A DNA stretch of 64,000 bases from Ferrovibrio sp036381655 (GTDB taxonomy: Bacteria > Pseudomonadota > Alphaproteobacteria > Ferrovibrionales > Ferrovibrionaceae): positions 1 to 64,000 of the forward strand of contig NZ_DASVCJ010000029.1 in NCBI RefSeq assembly GCF_036381655.1. Direction: 5' to 3'. A model generated the notes under the pieces. The model worked only from the letters and a program-made list of their open reading frames with translations, ran no database searches and was not told where the DNA came from. The translations under genes and the position numbers were made by a program. Below are positions 61,580-64,000 of this stretch, piece by piece (the first letter of the stretch is position 1; each line of letters opens with the position of its first letter).

Positions 61580-62362
61580 TCAGGCGGTCTCGATCTCGCA
61601 CATCTCTTCGAGCAGGTCGCGGCGCAGCAGGACGAGATTCTGCGCGCCTTCCAGCCTGATGACGCGCTGGGCCCGCAGCCTGCTGATCAGGCGGCTGACC
61701 GTTTCGATCGTCAGGCCGAGATAATCTGCGATATCCTGGCGGCACATCGGCAGATGCACTGTCATGATCGCGCCGGCGGCGGCATCTTCCGGCTGGCTGC
61801 CCTGGCGCTCGGCCATGGCCAGCAGGAAGCTCGCCATCCGCTCGGCGGCCGATTTGCGCCCCAGCAACAGCAGGCGGTCCTGCACCGCCGTCATCTCGCC
61901 GCAGATCAGCGTCAGCAGCGTGTGCATCAGCCTGGTGTCGCCGCGCAGCAGCGTCTGGAAGCGGCGGCGCGGATAGCGCAGCAGCGTAGCGTCGGAGACG
62001 GCTTCGACCGTGAAGGAATATTCCTCGCGCTCGCTCAGGCCGACGAAGTCGCCCGGCTGCAGGAATTTGGTGATGCAGCGGCGGCCATCGGCCAGAACCT
62101 TGACGCTGCGCAGGGTGCCGCGCACGACGCGGAAGACGTGATCGGCGGCATCGCCCTCTTCGAGCAGGCTGGCATCGCGGCCGATGCGGATCATGGTGGC
62201 GATCTGCTGCAGCGCTGCGGCCAGGCCGGCATCGCTGCTGACCGGCGCGTGATCGGGGATGCGGGCCGCCGCCGGCCGGGCCATGGCGGCCGGCGGCGAG
62301 GGAATGGGGCGCAGCGCAGAAAAGGGCTTGGTCGTTGCGGTATCTGCCAGGTCCGGTGCCAT
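61580..62362 (-). CDS. Crp/Fnr-family regulator of the FixK type
   Basis: A 260-residue transcription factor with a long non-conserved N-terminus (about 60 residues), a cNMP-fold domain (LEEGDAADHVFRVVRGTLRSVKV) and a helix-turn-helix CRQDIADYLGLTIETVSRL, whose E-x3-SR (E..SR) element is typical of FNR-box recognition. The N-terminal region lacks the cysteines of oxygen-sensing FNR, so it is FixK-like, perhaps regulated by synthesis rather than by oxygen. Start at 62362 (MAPDLADTATTKPF); an upstream in-frame start at 62404 is less likely. Confidence 0.88.
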   Translation of the reverse strand: MAPDLADTATTKPFSALRPIPSPPAAMARPAAARIPDHAPVSSDAGLAAALQQIATMIRIGRDASLLEEGDAADHVFRVVRGTLRSVKVLADGRRCITKFLQPGDFVGLSEREEYSFTVEAVSDATLLRYPRRRFQTLLRGDTRLMHTLLTLICGEMTAVQDRLLLLGRKSAAERMASFLLAMAERQGSQPEDAAAGAIMTVHLPMCRQDIADYLGLTIETVSRLISRLRAQRVIRLEGAQNLVLLRRDLLEEMCEIETA

Positions 62363-62532
62363 GTCTGTCGCTCCTCGGCGTGCGCTGCGTATCGATGGCG
62401 GCAAGCTACCGGCCGGCTTCGCGGATGGATATTTCGGAATTCTACCTAGGGGATTTTGCGTAGTCGGAGGCGAGGGAAGCCGGTTCCTCGTTCCGTTTTT
62501 CGGATTGCGGCGACTCCCGATCGCGGCGGCGC

Positions 62533-62922
62533 TCAGGCCAGCGCCTTCTCGATCGCGGCGAACAGCGCCGGCGAAGCGACCGGCTTGTCCAGCAGCGGCG
62601 CCCCCAGCGCCTGGGCCTGGCTCTGCAGGGCGGCATCGCCGCGGCCGGTGATCAGGATGACCGGCGTTCTGTCGCCGCGCCGGCGCAGCAGCGTCAGCAA
62701 TTCCATGCCGGTCATGTCGGGCATGTGGATGTCGAGCAGCAGGCAGGCGATGCCGCCCCGGCCCCCGGCTTTGCCGCTGGCTTCGGTGTCGAGAAATTCC
62801 CGGCCCGAGCCAAAATCGATCACGGCGTAATGCCGGGTTTCGAGCAGGGCCTTGAGCGAATCGCGAACCAGCTCGTCATCATCGATGACGCCGATGACCG
62901 CCTTGGGTGAAGACACGTCCAT
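62533..62922 (-). CDS. Stand-alone receiver, FixJ-like
   Basis: A 129-residue FixJ-type receiver without an output domain: VIGVIDDDELVRDSLKALLE, phospho-acceptor Asp64 (LLLDIHMPDMTG) and Lys in LLDKPV. Start at 62922 (MDVSSPKAV). Lies 170 bases upstream of the FixK-type regulator on the same strand, recalling FixJ-FixK circuits, but the receiver lacks DNA-binding and would need a partner. Confidence 0.85.
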   Translation of the reverse strand: MDVSSPKAVIGVIDDDELVRDSLKALLETRHYAVIDFGSGREFLDTEASGKAGGRGGIACLLLDIHMPDMTGMELLTLLRRRGDRTPVILITGRGDAALQSQAQALGAPLLDKPVASPALFAAIEKALA

Positions 62923-63125
62923 GAACCAACCGCCTATGCCGTTCGGCGCATCCTGCGCCATAGGCGCTCTGCGGCGCCTCGCCTGCTTCCCCTGCCCGAA
63001 CAGGGAAAATAGGATCTGGCGGGGGAAAGCGTAAGTAAGGGAATGTACCTAAGCGAGCGGCCGGGCCGCCCCGCTCCGCCCCCCACTTCCTCCCGTTTCG
63101 CCTCCGGGCCCCGCCTGGCGAAGGA

Positions 63126-64000
63126 TCAGTCCGGCACCAGGTCCGGGGCGGCGTCGGCGCTGCGCCTGGCCCGGCGCAGCATCAGCACCAGCGGCACGGC
63201 GGCCACCGCCACGTACATCATCAGCTTGAAGTCGTCGACATAGGCCACGATGGTCGCCTGCCGGGTGATCTCGCCGTTCAGCGCCATCCGGCCCGCCGCC
63301 GTGTTCAGGTTCCAGAGCAGCGCCGCCCCGCCCTGGCGCAGCGCCTGGTTGAAGGGCGTGACATGCTCGGCCAGGGCCGCATGCATGATCTGGGTGTTGC
63401 GGCTCAGCAGGAAGATGACGATGGAGATGCCGATGCTGGAGCCGATGTTGCGCATCAGGCTGAACAGCGCCGTGCCCTGGGTGCGCAGATGCGGCGCCAG
63501 CGTGGCGAAGGTGATGGTCGACAGCGGCACGAACATGAAGCCGAGGCCGAGGCCCTGGGTGATGCCGGTGCGCACGATATCGGCCTCGGAGACATCCGGC
63601 GTCCAGCCGGTCATCTCCCACAGCGCGACGAAGGTCAGCGCCAGGCCGAACAGCAGCAGATAGCGCGGGTCCATCCGGTTGATCAGGCGCCCGACGATCA
63701 TCATCGCCACCATGGTGCCGACGCCGCGCGGCGCCAGCAGCACGCCGGCGGTGACGACGGGGAAATTCATCAGGTTCTGCAGATAGGGCGTCAGCAGCGC
63801 CAGCGTCGCCAGCAGGATGACGCCGAGCATGAAGATGCAGACCAGGCCGAGGCTGAAATTGCGGTCCTTGAAGATCTGCGGATCGATGAAGGGCCGCCGG
63901 GCGGTCAGCGTATGCACGACGAAGAGGTAGAAGGCGAGCGCGGAAGCGGTCGCCTCGACGACGATCTCGGTGGAGGAGAACCAGTCGACCTGCTCGCCGC
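63126..64000 (-). CDS. EmrB/DHA2-family MFS transporter, C-terminal part
   Basis: The C-terminal 290 or so residues of a drug-proton antiporter of the DHA2 (14-helix) subfamily; the gene continues beyond the right edge. The fragment shows repeated hydrophobic helices, the loop RPFIDPQIFKDRNFSLGLVC and SLMRNIGSSIGISIV typical of EmrB. Usually it pairs with an EmrA-type adaptor, which would be upstream outside the window. Confidence 0.88.
   Translation of the reverse strand, partial: GEQVDWFSSTEIVVEATASALAFYLFVVHTLTARRPFIDPQIFKDRNFSLGLVCIFMLGVILLATLALLTPYLQNLMNFPVVTAGVLLAPRGVGTMVAMMIVGRLINRMDPRYLLLFGLALTFVALWEMTGWTPDVSEADIVRTGITQGLGLGFMFVPLSTITFATLAPHLRTQGTALFSLMRNIGSSIGISIVIFLLSRNTQIMHAALAEHVTPFNQALRQGGAALLWNLNTAAGRMALNGEITRQATIVAYVDDFKLMMYVAVAAVPLVLMLRRARRSADAAPDLVPD

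Overview
The window is GC-rich (roughly two-thirds G+C by eye), almost wholly coding bacterial chromosome. Gene content and order point to an alphaproteobacterium, probably of a Rhodospirillales-like lineage. The pointers are the run rpmH-rnpA-yidD-yidC-engB-argB with a GTG-started rpmH, a cobS-cobT aerobic cobaltochelatase pair beside a J-domain protein and bolA, aroK-aroB beside xerD, and a malyl-CoA lyase. The genus cannot be fixed from sequence alone. I see no rRNA, tRNA, CRISPR array or prophage.

Layout. The left edge carries the 5' end of an IS630-type insertion sequence abutting a LysE-family exporter. Positions 1.0-8.2 kb hold a compact carbon-phosphorus lyase operon, phnGHIJKLMN, read leftward, with its GntR-type regulator phnF divergent and a palindromic operator between. 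The phnCDE transporter and phnP are not in the window. After a TPR protein, 9.0-17.6 kb is a purine/urate catabolism island: membrane urate hydroxylase PuuD with a fused cytochrome c domain, a separate cytochrome, a Crp-type regulator, guanine deaminase, hydroxyisourate hydrolase, OHCU decarboxylase, glycerate 2-kinase, then allantoate amidohydrolase, an M20 peptidase and PuuE allantoinase. Together they cover guanine to xanthine and urate to allantoin, allantoate and glycerate.

Positions 17.6-28.5 kb are accessory: a TetR/SDR pair, a fatty acid desaturase, GST, a second LysE exporter, VOC proteins, PurB with a basic histone-like tail, a class I haloalkane dehalogenase, a frameshifted LysR gene and a small gene with two frameshifts. 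The 634-bp gap before purB contains about 300 bp of degenerate sequence with a strict 10-bp period; this is the most unusual signal in the window.

Positions 28.5-49.2 kb are mainly housekeeping: argB, engB, yidC, yidD, rnpA, rpmH, rpmB, a large PAS-rich hybrid histidine kinase, cobTS, bolA, a ribbon-helix-helix protein, a CorC/HlyC protein, aroBK and xerD. Positions 49.3-55.9 kb hold malyl-CoA lyase and a four-gene surface-glycan initiation module. The right end has a CobW-type metallochaperone GTPase with a 16-histidine tract, an asparaginase, a TrmH-like methyltransferase, a large PilZ protein, a 28-residue membrane peptide, two stand-alone receiver proteins around an FNR/FixK-type regulator, and a truncated EmrB-type MFS transporter.

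Two genes carry apparent single-base deletions (three events within 2.2 kb). They may be genuine decay or sequencing errors and should be checked before interpretation. No clear new multi-gene system is visible. The best novelty candidates are the decamer-phased array, the PurB tail, small membrane proteins at 46.2 and 60.8 kb, and the hairpin over the transposase start.
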